A stretch of 64,000 nucleotides of DNA from Nostoc sp. LEGE 12450 (lineage in GTDB: Bacteria > Cyanobacteriota > Cyanobacteriia > Cyanobacteriales > Nostocaceae), in the NCBI RefSeq assembly GCF_015206895.1, contig NZ_JADEXU010000029.1:1-64000 (forward strand). Reading direction: 5' to 3'. Both the position numbers and the translations under genes were made by a program. Shown piece by piece: positions 1 to 8,726 of this stretch. The notes beneath the pieces were generated by a model. That model had not been told where the DNA came from. It searched no databases and saw only the letters and a program-made list of their open reading frames with translations. Position 1 is the stretch's first letter; every line of letters starts with the position of its first letter.

Positions 1-727
1 CCGCCGCCCCTTCACTTACCAACTGTCCCGTCAGCAACGTTAAATCTCCCCCCACCAAATCCCTCAACACCTCTCCTCCTTGGCGTACTTGGCGACTTGG
101 CGGTACCCTGCGGGAAGCCGCTAGCGCGTCTACGTTTTCCAAAATTTCCCTAGCGTTTTGCGCCATATAAGGCCCCGAAGCCAAACGTTCCACACATCCC
201 CGCTTGCCACACAAGCACATTGGTCCAGCCGGATCGACAACGATATGTCCAATTTCGCCAGCCATCCCACCAGCACCCCGCCAAGGCTGGCCATTGAGTA
301 TCCAACCACCACCTACACCAGTGCTGACAGTTATATAAAACAAGCTATCGTATCCCTGACCAGCACCAAAGCGGTGTTCACCCAAAGCAGCGATATTGGC
401 ATCATTATCTACACCAACAGAAACGCCAAACTCATCCTCCAACAAAGCTTTGAGAGGAATATTTTCCCAGCCAGCGACATGATGAGATAGTCGCACCGTC
501 CCCGTGGAAGCATCAACCGGGCCGCCAAAGCTGACACCGATCGCAGCAGGTTTTGCGTCTTCCAGCAGTGAGTAAATGAGCGATCGCATAATTTCCAAGT
601 CAGTGCTAGCATTTGCACCTACTGGCGAGAGACGACGTTCATAACGCAACCACTTTCTCGAACCGATATTTACCAATGCTGCCGCTAACTTAGTTCCGCC
701 AAAATCGAGAGCTAAAATTAATGTCAT
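1..727 (-). CDS. ROK family sugar kinase / glucokinase-like, partial at window edge
   Basis: Seen: an open frame of 242 codons starts at ATG 727 and runs off the left edge, so the C-terminus is missing. It opens with the ATP-binding motif LDFGGTKLAAALV (residues 7-19), has GVDNDAN around residue 105, and the ROK zinc motif: H161 followed by C171-x-C173-G-x2-G-C178. Known: ROK proteins are cytosolic sugar kinases or sugar-responsive repressors. No N-terminal HTH is present, so a kinase (glucokinase type) is more likely than a repressor. Odd: residues about 199-218 are encoded by an interspersed repeat (see 82..138), an in-frame insertion in a family that normally continues without it. Family certain, substrate inferred. 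Confidence 0.85.
   Translation of the reverse strand, partial: MTLILALDFGGTKLAAALVNIGSRKWLRYERRLSPVGANASTDLEIMRSLIYSLLEDAKPAAIGVSFGGPVDASTGTVRLSHHVAGWENIPLKALLEDEFGVSVGVDNDANIAALGEHRFGAGQGYDSLFYITVSTGVGGGWILNGQPWRGAGGMAGEIGHIVVDPAGPMCLCGKRGCVERLASGPYMAQNAREILENVDALAASRRVPPSRQVRQGGEVLRDLVGGDLTLLTGQLVSEGAA
82..138. repeat. interspersed repeat inserted in the ROK frame
   Basis: A stretch with the repeated words TGGCG(A)CTTGG and GCGGGAAGCCGCTAGCGCG lies inside the ROK coding region. Related strings (direct TGGCG steps plus a short palindrome) are common dispersed repeats in Nostoc-type genomes; similar fragments occur here near 30043 and 44085. The reading frame stays open across it. Confidence 0.6.
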
Positions 728-838
728 TCACTCACCTTTTCTTATACCATCACACAACATAGTTTCTTTCTGAAGAAAGATGTTTGCACTAAAGATACAT
801 TTAACACTAGAAAAAACTACACTATTATTTAGCAATTC

Positions 839-1060
839 ATGAATACTGAGCAACCCGATCCATTGATCGATTTCTCTCATGCCAAAGAACCTCCTCGCTC
901 TCTTGATATTGATAAAGCTCAAGAGGCAGATGCCATTGAACCAGAAGAAGTTAGTGGACAGAGTAAGCTAAATCCCACTCCTGATGATTTGAATGGCGAA
1001 GATGAAGATCCCAGAATTGGGGGTAGTCAAATAATCAGTGGCAATATTTCAGCTGGGTAA
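839..1060 (+). CDS. small acidic protein of unknown function (73 aa)
   Basis: An ATG-started frame of 73 codons rich in Asp, Glu and Pro, with no cysteine, no membrane segment and no catalytic motif; it looks intrinsically disordered. It lies between the divergent ROK gene and the convergent Mut7-C gene, with only 4 bp between its stop and the stop of the latter. I do not recognise the family. The biased but protein-like composition and good fit between flanking genes favour a real gene, but a chance frame is possible. Confidence 0.5.
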   Translation: MNTEQPDPLIDFSHAKEPPRSLDIDKAQEADAIEPEEVSGQSKLNPTPDDLNGEDEDPRIGGSQIISGNISAG

Positions 1061-1064
1061 ATAG

Positions 1065-1823
1065 TTACTCACCTTTTTGTGAGTTGAGTACTCCATCAAT
1101 AAGCTGTTGCAATCGTTCATAATGGGAACCTTTCCAATAAATGCGATCGCAGTCTTGGCAACGCTGGAATTGATCGATCTGCGATCGCACTTTTTCTGGC
1201 ACTTGTTCAATAATGGATTGCTTATCTACACATTCTAATAATCCATTGCAACGCAAACACCGTTTAAATGGTGCAATTAATTTAAATAAGTCGAAGCGTT
1301 GTAGTACTTCTATAATTTGTTCTTGAGGGTTAGTGTTTCTAACATAATACCCATGCGTTACCAAACTACGCATCAATAGACCCTTATCACGAGTCAAGAG
1401 AATCCGCTCTTGGCTAGAAGATATTTGGGCTAATTTATCATCCTCGTAGTCATTGCGGTATAAAGTATCAAAACCTAAAAGTCTTAATGATGTCGCCAGC
1501 TTCCCCAAATGAATATCTAAAACAAAGCGGATAATACTGAGCGGTCTTGGCAAAACAGAAATGCTTGGTATAATGACACTCCTAGCTGAAATTGGATAAA
1601 CATTGATAGCATCTCCATCCGAAACTATGTAAGAAAAATTTACATATTTACCATTAACATTTATAAAATCAACTTCGGGATGAGGGACACCTAACGACTC
1701 AATCATGTCCTTAATTGAAGCTTTCTCCTCAAAAAAATGAGATATTTTCACCTGCTTGTGATGCCGTGGTAAAAAATGATTCAATTCTGCATGGAAGTAG
1801 AAATATGCGCTCGCCATAGCCAC
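1065..1823 (-). CDS. Mut7-C family PIN-like RNase with N-terminal ubiquitin-like domain and zinc ribbon
   Basis: The 252-aa product has three parts. Residues 1-85 form a ubiquitin/ThiS-like fold with the conserved pattern GVPHPEVDFINVNG and a DGDAINVYP turn. Residues 95-180 form the Mut7-C PIN-like domain, with acidic residues D103 (FVLDIHLGKLA) and D146 (ILLTRDKGLL). Residues 185-230 hold a zinc ribbon with C189-x2-C192 and C222-x2-C225. Known: such proteins are predicted metal-dependent RNases related to the C-terminus of animal Mut-7; the bacterial substrate is unknown. It stands alone, convergent with the small acidic gene. Confidence 0.85.
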   Translation of the reverse strand: MAMASAYFYFHAELNHFLPRHHKQVKISHFFEEKASIKDMIESLGVPHPEVDFINVNGKYVNFSYIVSDGDAINVYPISARSVIIPSISVLPRPLSIIRFVLDIHLGKLATSLRLLGFDTLYRNDYEDDKLAQISSSQERILLTRDKGLLMRSLVTHGYYVRNTNPQEQIIEVLQRFDLFKLIAPFKRCLRCNGLLECVDKQSIIEQVPEKVRSQIDQFQRCQDCDRIYWKGSHYERLQQLIDGVLNSQKGE

Positions 1824-2225
1824 AGATATTTGGATTACCCTACTGGCAACAATTTGTCACAATTTGCAAAACTCTATCTATTGTATTGAAAAAATCAATT
1901 CTTGTTAAAGTGAGGTATCTCTACTATAAAATGCCCATTTACCTTAATTGAAACTATAAAGATTCTCAAATACTTGCATTTATTATTGAGTTCAGTTACA
2001 GTCAAATCAGATGCCTATCATCAAACTCTGACATAAGCTTCAGGAAGTTAGATTAGGTAAGAAAGTAAATAACAAGATTGTCAATGTTGATTTCAGTGAC
2101 GGTGTTAATAATTGGTCACTAGTTTTCAACATTAACTTATCGTGCATGAAATATGGGGCACTAAAGCATTTACCCCTATTTTGGTTGTTTTTATTTTTCC
2201 AATTTAATTGAGAATTATTCGCAAT
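1824..2225. other. intergenic region, AT-rich, nothing identified
   Basis: About 400 bases of AT-rich sequence upstream of the Mut7-C gene. I see no RNA gene, no clear palindromic operator and no convincing ORF; a 64-codon leftward frame here has no protein-like features. Confidence 0.5.
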
Positions 2226-2775
2226 ATGTACCAACTTATAGATATATTAAAAGTAGATAGGGGAGAAAGATTTCTAAACTCGTATTGGCTGATTCCGCAT
2301 CGCTCTTTAGGGATACGTGTTTCAAAAGAAAAACAAAAAACTATATTTCTATATGTAAAAACAGGATTTGTAACTAGCTATATAAATAACTTCAGCAAAA
2401 CTTTAAATAAGTATCTTATTGCCATCAATGTTTTTGGTTGTAGTATCGGCTACATTGATATTACCAGCAAGTTAATCCTTGGTAACTCTCCAAGTAGGTT
2501 TGCGTCTATGTAGAAGATTGAATTTATTTGATTTTATCCAAGAAAGCAAGTTCATCAAAGCCGAGTTTCAGCAAGTGAAAATTTATAAAATACTAAATAA
2601 CAATAAAACTAGATACAAAATTAACGTCGCTCATACGGAAAAATCTATCTTGACACTATTTATCTTTATTGTGGAGAATTTATTAACCGGAAAGACCTCG
2701 ATCAATAATGATGTTATAAAGTGGCTACCTAGTTTTAATAGGGAAATGAATATTGTTCTTTTTTCTCTCCTTTAG
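2226..2775 (+). pseudogene. two overlapping AT-rich frames, possible broken gene
   Basis: One frame runs from ATG 2226 to a stop at 2513 (95 aa); a second in another frame is open from about 2479 to 2775 but has only a TTG as a possible start. The two overlap by about 35 bases, the pattern expected if one gene of about 180 codons had suffered a frameshift near 2480-2510. Both parts are basic, Ile/Lys/Asn-rich and match no family I know. They might equally be unrelated chance frames in AT-rich DNA. Confidence 0.25.
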
Positions 2776-2854
2776 CCAAGGATATTGTAGTGAAGAACAC
2801 AAATGTATTTGGTAATACCTTTTGTCCATAAAATACGCTAATGAGTACAGCGAG

Positions 2855-3832
2855 ATGAATACTTTTTTTTGTTCTGACGATTCACGGCAAGTAGGAGAAG
2901 ATGTTATTGGTAGTGCCACCAATTATCAAACTTATATTTTAGTTGAGTGTCCTTTACCTTGGACATCAGAAGCCTTTAATTCCAAATGGGTACCTCAGAA
3001 TTTGAGGATTTTGGTAGAAGAAGTGCAGCGTGCTAAACTACCGATTAGATTTCTTTTAATTGCTAATGATGTCTCACACAAAGTAAATCACACTACGCTT
3101 TTAATTTATCAAAAAGAAGACGGACTAAGTAATGGATACCATAAGCAAGAGTTTAAGCTAGGAAATATTGAGCAAGTGGCAGGAGTTGTCCAAAAATGGT
3201 TACAGGGTATCACTTCTAATTCTGAGGTAGAAACTAGTACAACTAGAGATATTTTAATTTGTACCCACGGTAGCCATGATAAGTGTTGTGCGAGATATGG
3301 CGCTCCTTTTTACTTCCATGTGACAGCGAAAAATGCTGATTTGTGCTTAGATAATGTGCGAATTTGGAAATCATCGCATTTTGGTGGACATCGGTTTGCA
3401 CCAACAGTTATAGATTTGCCAGAAGGAAGATACTATGGTCGTCTCGATCAAGATTCATTTAGATCGATTTTGACTCGTACTGGTGATATTCAATGCTTAC
3501 ATCAAGTCTATCGAGGTTGGGGAATTCTACCTGCTGCACTTCAGGTTTTGGAAAGAGAGTTAATTCTTTATAAAGGGTGGGATTGGTTTAATTACAAAGT
3601 TACAGGCAAAATTTTAGAGCAAAGTTTAGACAATAGTACTATCTTAGCTGAACTTAGTTTTGAACAACCTTGTGGTTCTCTCTACACTTACCAGGCTAAA
3701 CTTGTGAAAGATGAAACTAAGACTCAACAACTCAAGAGTTCATGCAATGCTACACGAGAGTTGGTAGTTACTAAATATGCTGTTGGTAGTTTTTGGATTA
3801 CTTCTAGTAAGGTGATGAGTTATAGTACGTAA
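2855..3832 (+). CDS. sucrase/ferredoxin-like (Apd1-type) [2Fe-2S] protein
   Basis: A 325-aa soluble protein. It carries CTHGSHDKCC (C136...C144) and HFGGH (H175-x3-H179) about 30 residues later, the cysteine pair plus HxGGH pair that holds a [2Fe-2S] cluster in Apd1/Suc_Fer-like thioredoxin-fold proteins. ATG 2855 is chosen; a TTG at 2822 would add 11 residues with no family support. Known: Apd1 relatives are redox proteins; the cyanobacterial members have no defined role and the 'sucrase' label is historical. Monocistronic, with an AT-rich upstream region. Confidence 0.85.
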   Translation: MNTFFCSDDSRQVGEDVIGSATNYQTYILVECPLPWTSEAFNSKWVPQNLRILVEEVQRAKLPIRFLLIANDVSHKVNHTTLLIYQKEDGLSNGYHKQEFKLGNIEQVAGVVQKWLQGITSNSEVETSTTRDILICTHGSHDKCCARYGAPFYFHVTAKNADLCLDNVRIWKSSHFGGHRFAPTVIDLPEGRYYGRLDQDSFRSILTRTGDIQCLHQVYRGWGILPAALQVLERELILYKGWDWFNYKVTGKILEQSLDNSTILAELSFEQPCGSLYTYQAKLVKDETKTQQLKSSCNATRELVVTKYAVGSFWITSSKVMSYST

Positions 3833-3838
3833 AAGAGG

Positions 3839-3893
3839 AGAGTTTTGAAACGCAGAGGAACGCAAAGGGAAGCGCAGAGGTACGCGGAGTATT
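3839..3893. repeat. short dispersed repeat (AACGCAGAGG / GCAAAGG type)
   Basis: Imperfect tandem words AACGCAGAGGAACGCAAAGG and AGCGCAGAGGTACGCGGAG follow the stop of the preceding gene. The same words recur near 44465 (ACCGCAGAGGCGCGGAG), so this is a dispersed intergenic repeat. Confidence 0.6.
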
Positions 3894-3995
3894 GCTAAGT
3901 TTAGTTCGCTACGAATTAATTCAATGCTGTATTTAGTATAATGCTGCACAAATTCGTAATAAAATATCTGCGCCCTTGTGCGTTTAAATTCCAAA

Positions 3996-5591
3996 TCAAG
4001 ATGAAGCCATATTTAAAAGTTTTCGTAACAGAACTTGGTCTTCTAATTTGGCTTTTAAACGACCATTCTCGATGTCTCGAATCCAGCTTTGGCTTTTACC
4101 TGTGAGTTTTGCCAATTCTCTTTGAGAAAGATTCAAATTTTTTCGCGCTTGCAAAATCTGTTCACCTAGTAAATCGTTTGTAGCTTTGGGTTTCCTTTTG
4201 GCTTTAGCAGTTCGCCGTTGCTTTTTTTCCGATTCTGAAATTTGCTGTTCCCACTCTGGCGGGAGTTCAAAAGCTAAAATCCGCGCATTCATTAGCAGAT
4301 TCCACTTACCACGGGGACCTGTGTCTGTGAGGCGAGTTTCAGAACCACCGTCGTTAGTCCAAAATTCTAATGCTTCATCTGGGTCTTCGGGAAGATCAAT
4401 TAACTTTGCCCACAAAGGTTGAATTTCTGGTGGGTAAGTAACTGGATCGAAAAGTGGTTTCATTCCATAGTGATTGAGAATTTCCAAGTCGCTTTCAAAG
4501 GTTCGCAGCAGACGTTTGCGTTCTTCCCGTTGTCTGGATGCAAGGGCGACTTTTTCTTCACCGTAAGCAATACGCAGCAAGGTAGGAATGGTAATGCGTT
4601 GTTCTTTGCCCATTTTGGTTTTAAACAGCAACCATAGCATTAACCTGACTGCGCCTTCATGTTGCTGCCAAATGCTCATAACTGTGGTTAGCAGCGTTTT
4701 GGGAAGACTGCCGTATTGATAGAATGCGGTTCGCTCTTTACATGCTTGTTTGTTTAAAAAATATTGTGCCCATAAGCCTGCTTTTACTTTAAAAGTTAGC
4801 CCAATCAGATATTTGCATCCATGATTGTCTTCTTGAAAGTGGTGCTGAATATCTACTAAGTGCCACAAGCGGCTGTTTGTCACAGAGAATCCGTTAATTC
4901 GACCTTGTTGGGGCCAGTCAATGGAGATAATCAGGGAGCAAGCTTGCTGGACAAGATTTTTCATTAAAGCTAGCTTGGCAGCTTTGCTTAAGTCTTTGCG
5001 TTTTTCCATCCCCAAATATTTCTCGATTTGTCGCTCATCGATCGCAAATTCTTGCTCCCAAGGTTGCTCTAAAGCTGTGGCATAACCTGCAAAAATTAGA
5101 TGTATGCAAGCGGCTCTGATGTCAAGCCCTTCAATTGCTGCTATATCGGTGGCTTTGTCATTAACTTGGAATGGATCTTGGATGTGAAAGGCGATCGCAC
5201 CCTTACCTTGATTGACTTGTCGGCTATAACATAAATACCCATCTTCATCGGTTTCCCAATGTAGCGATGTGCGTTGCCCTAGTACATTACACGCTTCCCA
5301 AATTGCGATCGCAGAAGCAAATGGATTATTCTTGCCGTTAGAAAACAAATCTAAACTGGTAGAATCTCTCGGTTCAATTTTGCATCTCCCCTTTTTTGCC
5401 TGCCAAGGAATGGGAGAATTAGTTGGACAAGCTATTACACATTGCGGTTCTGAATAATAACCCTCACAATTATTACAAAGACCAGGATCAACCCAATATT
5501 CATTGTCCTCTATTTTGATTGCACCCGTAGGACATTGGGGGCGGCAGTTGTCACATCCAACGCAACTGTTGTTAGGAATTGTATAAGGCAT
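3996..5591 (-). CDS. cnfR (patB): CnfR/PatB, ferredoxin-type activator of nitrogen fixation genes
   Basis: The product has an N-terminal two-[4Fe-4S] ferredoxin domain and a C-terminal DNA-binding HTH. From the longest frame (start 5663) the cysteines are C34, C37, C40, C44 and C63, C66, C75, C79; the XRE-type HTH (LNLSQRELAKLTGKSQSWIRDIENG) lies in the last 60 residues. I chose ATG 5591 (531 aa) because the ferredoxin domain begins just after it and the length fits PatB. Known: CnfR/PatB is the oxygen-sensitive activator of nif genes in cyanobacteria, and patB mutants of Anabaena have heterocyst and diazotrophy defects. It is divergent from fdxB and the cox operon, the same arrangement as in Anabaena PCC 7120. 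Confidence 0.93.
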   Translation of the reverse strand: MPYTIPNNSCVGCDNCRPQCPTGAIKIEDNEYWVDPGLCNNCEGYYSEPQCVIACPTNSPIPWQAKKGRCKIEPRDSTSLDLFSNGKNNPFASAIAIWEACNVLGQRTSLHWETDEDGYLCYSRQVNQGKGAIAFHIQDPFQVNDKATDIAAIEGLDIRAACIHLIFAGYATALEQPWEQEFAIDERQIEKYLGMEKRKDLSKAAKLALMKNLVQQACSLIISIDWPQQGRINGFSVTNSRLWHLVDIQHHFQEDNHGCKYLIGLTFKVKAGLWAQYFLNKQACKERTAFYQYGSLPKTLLTTVMSIWQQHEGAVRLMLWLLFKTKMGKEQRITIPTLLRIAYGEEKVALASRQREERKRLLRTFESDLEILNHYGMKPLFDPVTYPPEIQPLWAKLIDLPEDPDEALEFWTNDGGSETRLTDTGPRGKWNLLMNARILAFELPPEWEQQISESEKKQRRTAKAKRKPKATNDLLGEQILQARKNLNLSQRELAKLTGKSQSWIRDIENGRLKAKLEDQVLLRKLLNMASS

Positions 5592-6190
5592 TTGGCTCTT
5601 TTCCCACTCTAATCGTTGAGATGTCTGTCTCAGGTCTCCCCTGGATGAGTCCTGTCTATTCATGACTCGCTACCACATAATCTTTCTGGCGAGAAAAATT
5701 ATTCTCACCATATTCACTCCCCACATCCATATTTTGGCTTGGCATCCAATTGGAAGCTATTTAAGGCTTTTAAACCGAGCCTGAAAAAACTTATTTATTA
5801 ACTATACATTTCATGAAAAAAATGATTAATTTGTTCGTACCGAGCTTAGAAAGATATCTTAATCTTCATTTAATTACGTATTGGATGAACATTTTAGCTT
5901 TAACCATAAAGTGTTTTGAGAACATACTTAAGCCTGATACGATTGAACTTCCTCTGATTTATTAATAATTTTAATATTTAAGGCACGATCGTATTCTGCC
6001 ATAAAAATCACAGTTGCTTTATAAAATGATTATGTTCCCTTCATAAACTCATTATATTTATTTAAATCGAAAAGCAGTATTTATTTTGTCATCATTTATA
6101 TAAATAGTTGAATCAAATTAAATTGCAAATTGTTGCTTTGTAAAATACATATTGCATATATCAAAATGTAATTAATGAACATTTAATTTT

Positions 6191-6204
6191 GTATATGTGT
6201 ATAC
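6191..6204. promoter_or_regulatory. candidate NtcA binding site (GTA-N8-TAC)
   Basis: GTATATGTGTATAC fits the NtcA consensus GTAN8TAC exactly and is symmetric. It is about 600 bases from the chosen cnfR start and 560 from fdxB, so it could serve either. No well-spaced TAN3T -10 element is obvious at 21-23 bases, and in AT-rich DNA such a match can arise by chance. Confidence 0.35.
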
Positions 6205-6300
6205 TGTTTGTCTAGATTTATTTGTCTAAAGCTAAAAGTATTTGAAAAATAATATCATCACTTTTATCGATATACTTGCATTTACATAAGCCTTTGCAGA

Positions 6301-6475
6301 CGAGAGTCTCCTTATATCTTGCACCAGGCGACTAGAAGTCGCGGCTACACAGACAAAACCTGCCTCCGCAGGTTGAAAAGCCTTGGTTTTGTGTTAGTCC
6401 GCGCAGGCGGACTTCGTTTGTATAGCCGCGATTTCTAATCGCTAGGGCTAGGTGCAAGATGTGAGTCTCTCCTTT
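6301..6475. repeat. foldback MITE-like element
   Basis: The left arm ATCTTGCACC...AGTCGCGGCTACACAGAC and the right arm GTATAGCCGCGATTTC...GGTGCAAGAT are imperfect inverted copies spanning about 170 bp, with an inner CCTGCCTCCGCAGG hairpin. The ends carry GAGAGTCTCC and GAGTCTCTCC. There is no ORF; the form is that of a non-autonomous foldback repeat. Confidence 0.65.
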
Positions 6476-6765
6476 CTATGCCTTGCATGGGAGTGGCTGA
6501 TTAGGGATTAATGCTTCCAGTCAGAGACTCAATAAATGCCTTTCCCTACGGATCGGAAGAACGAGATAATTTTAAGCATTGCCAATTATTATTGGCAATA
6601 ATTTGCATCTATTTGTGGTTTAAAAAATGATTTTTCATTGTGTTCAAAATTATCGATTTTTTATGACGCGAAAGTGAGTTTTGAATACAAAAAAAGAAAA
6701 GATTAGGATAATATGATGATTAATGCACAAACAGATTAGTAGGCAAAATTGCCGAGGTTTTATTC

Positions 6766-7059
6766 ATGGCACAACTCACAGGTTTGACATTTGGCGGTAA
6801 AGCTTGGACACCAAAATTTGCTCAGGAAATTGACAAAGATAAATGTATCGGCTGTGGCAGATGCGTTAAAGTGTGCGGATACAACGTGCTAGGTTTGAAG
6901 GCACTCAATGAAGAAGGCGAATTTGTAGAAGACGAAGATGATGAAGAAATTGAACGGAAAGTAATGGCAGTTACTTCTCCAGAAAACTGTATTGGTTGTG
7001 AAGCTTGTTCCCGGATTTGCCCGAAGAATTGCTACACCCATGTTGCAGTAAATAATTAA
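6766..7059 (+). CDS. fdxB: ferredoxin III, nif-specific (2[4Fe-4S])
   Basis: A 97-aa ferredoxin with two clusters: C27, C30, C33, C37 and C75, C78, C81, C85, plus an additional C89. A stretch of about 15 mostly acidic residues (50-62) separates the two motifs, as in the nif-specific ferredoxin III family. Known: FdxB is linked to nitrogen fixation as an electron carrier, probably for nitrogenase or cofactor synthesis. It lies between cnfR and coxB, consistent with heterocyst expression; the 500-bp gap before coxB makes co-transcription uncertain. Confidence 0.9.
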   Translation: MAQLTGLTFGGKAWTPKFAQEIDKDKCIGCGRCVKVCGYNVLGLKALNEEGEFVEDEDDEEIERKVMAVTSPENCIGCEACSRICPKNCYTHVAVNN

Positions 7060-7573
7060 GGTATTTGGAGTTAGCCAAGATTGTTGTTAATTCAAGGAGG
7101 CACTGTTTGTAGAAAGCGAAAATACGCTAGGCAAGGTAACTTGAGGGGAATACTCAGTATTTACTGTCACTAATAAATAGTTCACAGTAAACAAATCCGT
7201 AAATCGTAAAATGTTAGCTATTAACAAAATTAAACTTGCTGCTAATATAGCCTAATCAATATTAGGTCAACAGTGCCCTCTTGGAACAACTAGCTTTTTT
7301 GAAAGCAGGGGGCTAACTTTTTCATAGGAGTTGAAATATAATTTGTAATTTTCTGGGGGAAGGATATGGAAAAAATCTGGAATTTTCCCCCTTTTTTTAT
7401 GGCTGCACGTTAGAAAGTTAATAAGTGAAAAGGAAATGGGAATGGGGAATAGGGAATAGGGAATGGGGAATAGGGAATAAATAACAATGCCCAATTACCA
7501 ATTACCAATTACCAATCCCCAGCACCCAATACCCAGTACCTATAAAAGACTGTTTACAAAGCAGGTAGCATGT
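7060..7573. other. intergenic region with heptamer repeats upstream of coxB
   Basis: About 510 bases with no gene. Two short tandem arrays lie at the right end: GGGAATA-type heptamers (about 7444-7478) and CCAATTA-type heptamers (about 7490-7515). An in-frame ATG at 7487 sits inside the second array and would add 29 residues to CoxB made only of repeat-encoded sequence. The coxB promoter should lie in this interval; I cannot place it. Confidence 0.55.
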
Positions 7574-8557
7574 ATGCAACAAGTTCCTGTTTCACTATGG
7601 ACTCTGGTTGCTGGGATAGTAGTTACAGCAATCAGCATTTGGATCGGTCAAAACCACACTCTCATGCCCATGCAGGCATCGCTACAAGCGCCTTTGGTAG
7701 ACGGTTTTTTCAACGTCATGTTTACCATTGCGATCGCACTCTTCTTGGTGGTAGAAGGAACTATTCTGATTTTTTTGGTGAAGTTTCGTCGCCGTCGCGG
7801 TGATGATACCGATGGTTTACCAATAGAAGGTAACGTTCCCTTAGAAATCTTTTGGACAGCAATTCCAACAGTGATTGTCCTATGTTTGGGCATCTACAGT
7901 GTAGATGTTTTTAACCAGATGGGCGGTTTTGAGCCTGCTGGTCATCCTCATTCAGCCGCTCATGTTGCTCATAAGTCGGGAACAGCTATTGCAGCTACAT
8001 TAAGCGATACTTCCGAAGCAACAACTGCCCCAGCCCCAACAATTGGTATTGGCGCGTCTCCTCAAACTCTAGGGAAACCAGCAGACTTAGTTGTTGATGT
8101 CAAAGGCATACAGTATGCCTGGATATTTAATTACCCTGATAGTGGCATTACTTCTGGGGAATTGCACATACCCGTCGGTGCTGATGTTCAACTCAACCTT
8201 TCAGCACAAGATGTAATTCATTCATTCTGGGTTCCAAACTTCCGCTTGAAACAAGATGCACTTCCCGGTATCCCTACCGAACTACGATTTGTCGCCACCA
8301 AACCAGGTACATATCCCGTAGTTTGTGCTGAGTTATGCGGTGGTTATCACGGTTCAATGCGGACAGAGGTAATTGTCCACACACCAGAAGCTTATGAGAA
8401 CTGGCGGACAGAAAACCAGATTGCTCAACAACAAAACCTCAATCAAGTCGTTGCGGTTAATCCAACCGACTTATCAACATCAGAGTTTCTCGCACCCCAC
8501 ACCCATGATATGGGAATCAGTGCAGCAACTCTAGAGTCATTGGTCATTGGTCATTAG
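7574..8557 (+). CDS. coxB: cytochrome c oxidase subunit II
   Basis: A 327-aa protein with two N-terminal membrane helices (about residues 10-25 and 40-70, then a basic KFRRRRGDD cytoplasmic stop and a further helix near 92-112) and a periplasmic/lumenal cupredoxin domain. The CuA site is complete: H216, C251, E253, C255, H259 and M262 (CAELCGGYHGSM). ATG 7574 is preferred over 7487 because the upstream residues come from repeats. First gene of coxBAC; beside cnfR this matches the heterocyst-associated cox2 locus of Anabaena. Odd: its last six residues and stop codon lie in a heptamer array. Confidence 0.93.
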   Translation: MQQVPVSLWTLVAGIVVTAISIWIGQNHTLMPMQASLQAPLVDGFFNVMFTIAIALFLVVEGTILIFLVKFRRRRGDDTDGLPIEGNVPLEIFWTAIPTVIVLCLGIYSVDVFNQMGGFEPAGHPHSAAHVAHKSGTAIAATLSDTSEATTAPAPTIGIGASPQTLGKPADLVVDVKGIQYAWIFNYPDSGITSGELHIPVGADVQLNLSAQDVIHSFWVPNFRLKQDALPGIPTELRFVATKPGTYPVVCAELCGGYHGSMRTEVIVHTPEAYENWRTENQIAQQQNLNQVVAVNPTDLSTSEFLAPHTHDMGISAATLESLVIGH

Positions 8558-8718
8558 TCATTGGTCATTGGTTATTGGTCATTAGTTATTAGTCATTAGT
8601 CATTGGTCATTAGTTATTCGTAATGGACAAATGACAACGGACAAATGACAACGGACAAATGACAACGGACAAATGACAAACGACAAAAAGACAAAGGACA
8701 AATGACAAACGACAAGGG
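8534..8718. repeat. heptamer tandem repeats (STRR) between coxB and coxA
   Basis: Twelve consecutive TGGTCAT/TAGTCAT-type heptamers fill 8534-8617, followed by a second array of GGACAAA/TGACAAC heptamers (about 8625-8718). The coxB stop codon (8555-8557) is the TAG of the fourth heptamer. This is the short tandemly repeated repetitive class known from heterocystous cyanobacteria. Confidence 0.9.
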
Positions 8719-8726
8719 ACAAAAAT

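Larger units (their letters stand above)
5592..6765. other. long divergent control region between cnfR and fdxB
   Basis: About 1.1 kb without a gene. It is very AT-rich except for a GC-richer foldback element at 6301-6475 and holds one NtcA-type palindrome at 6191. Both cnfR and fdxB-coxBAC must be driven from here. I could not place promoters with confidence. Confidence 0.6.

Noticed and set aside
2040-2234. 64-aa leftward frame
   Set aside because: AT-rich, no ribosome site, no homology pattern; overlaps the start of the rightward frames.
7487-7573. N-terminal extension of CoxB from ATG 7487
   Set aside because: The 29 extra residues come from CCAATTA heptamers; homologous subunits begin near the ATG at 7574.
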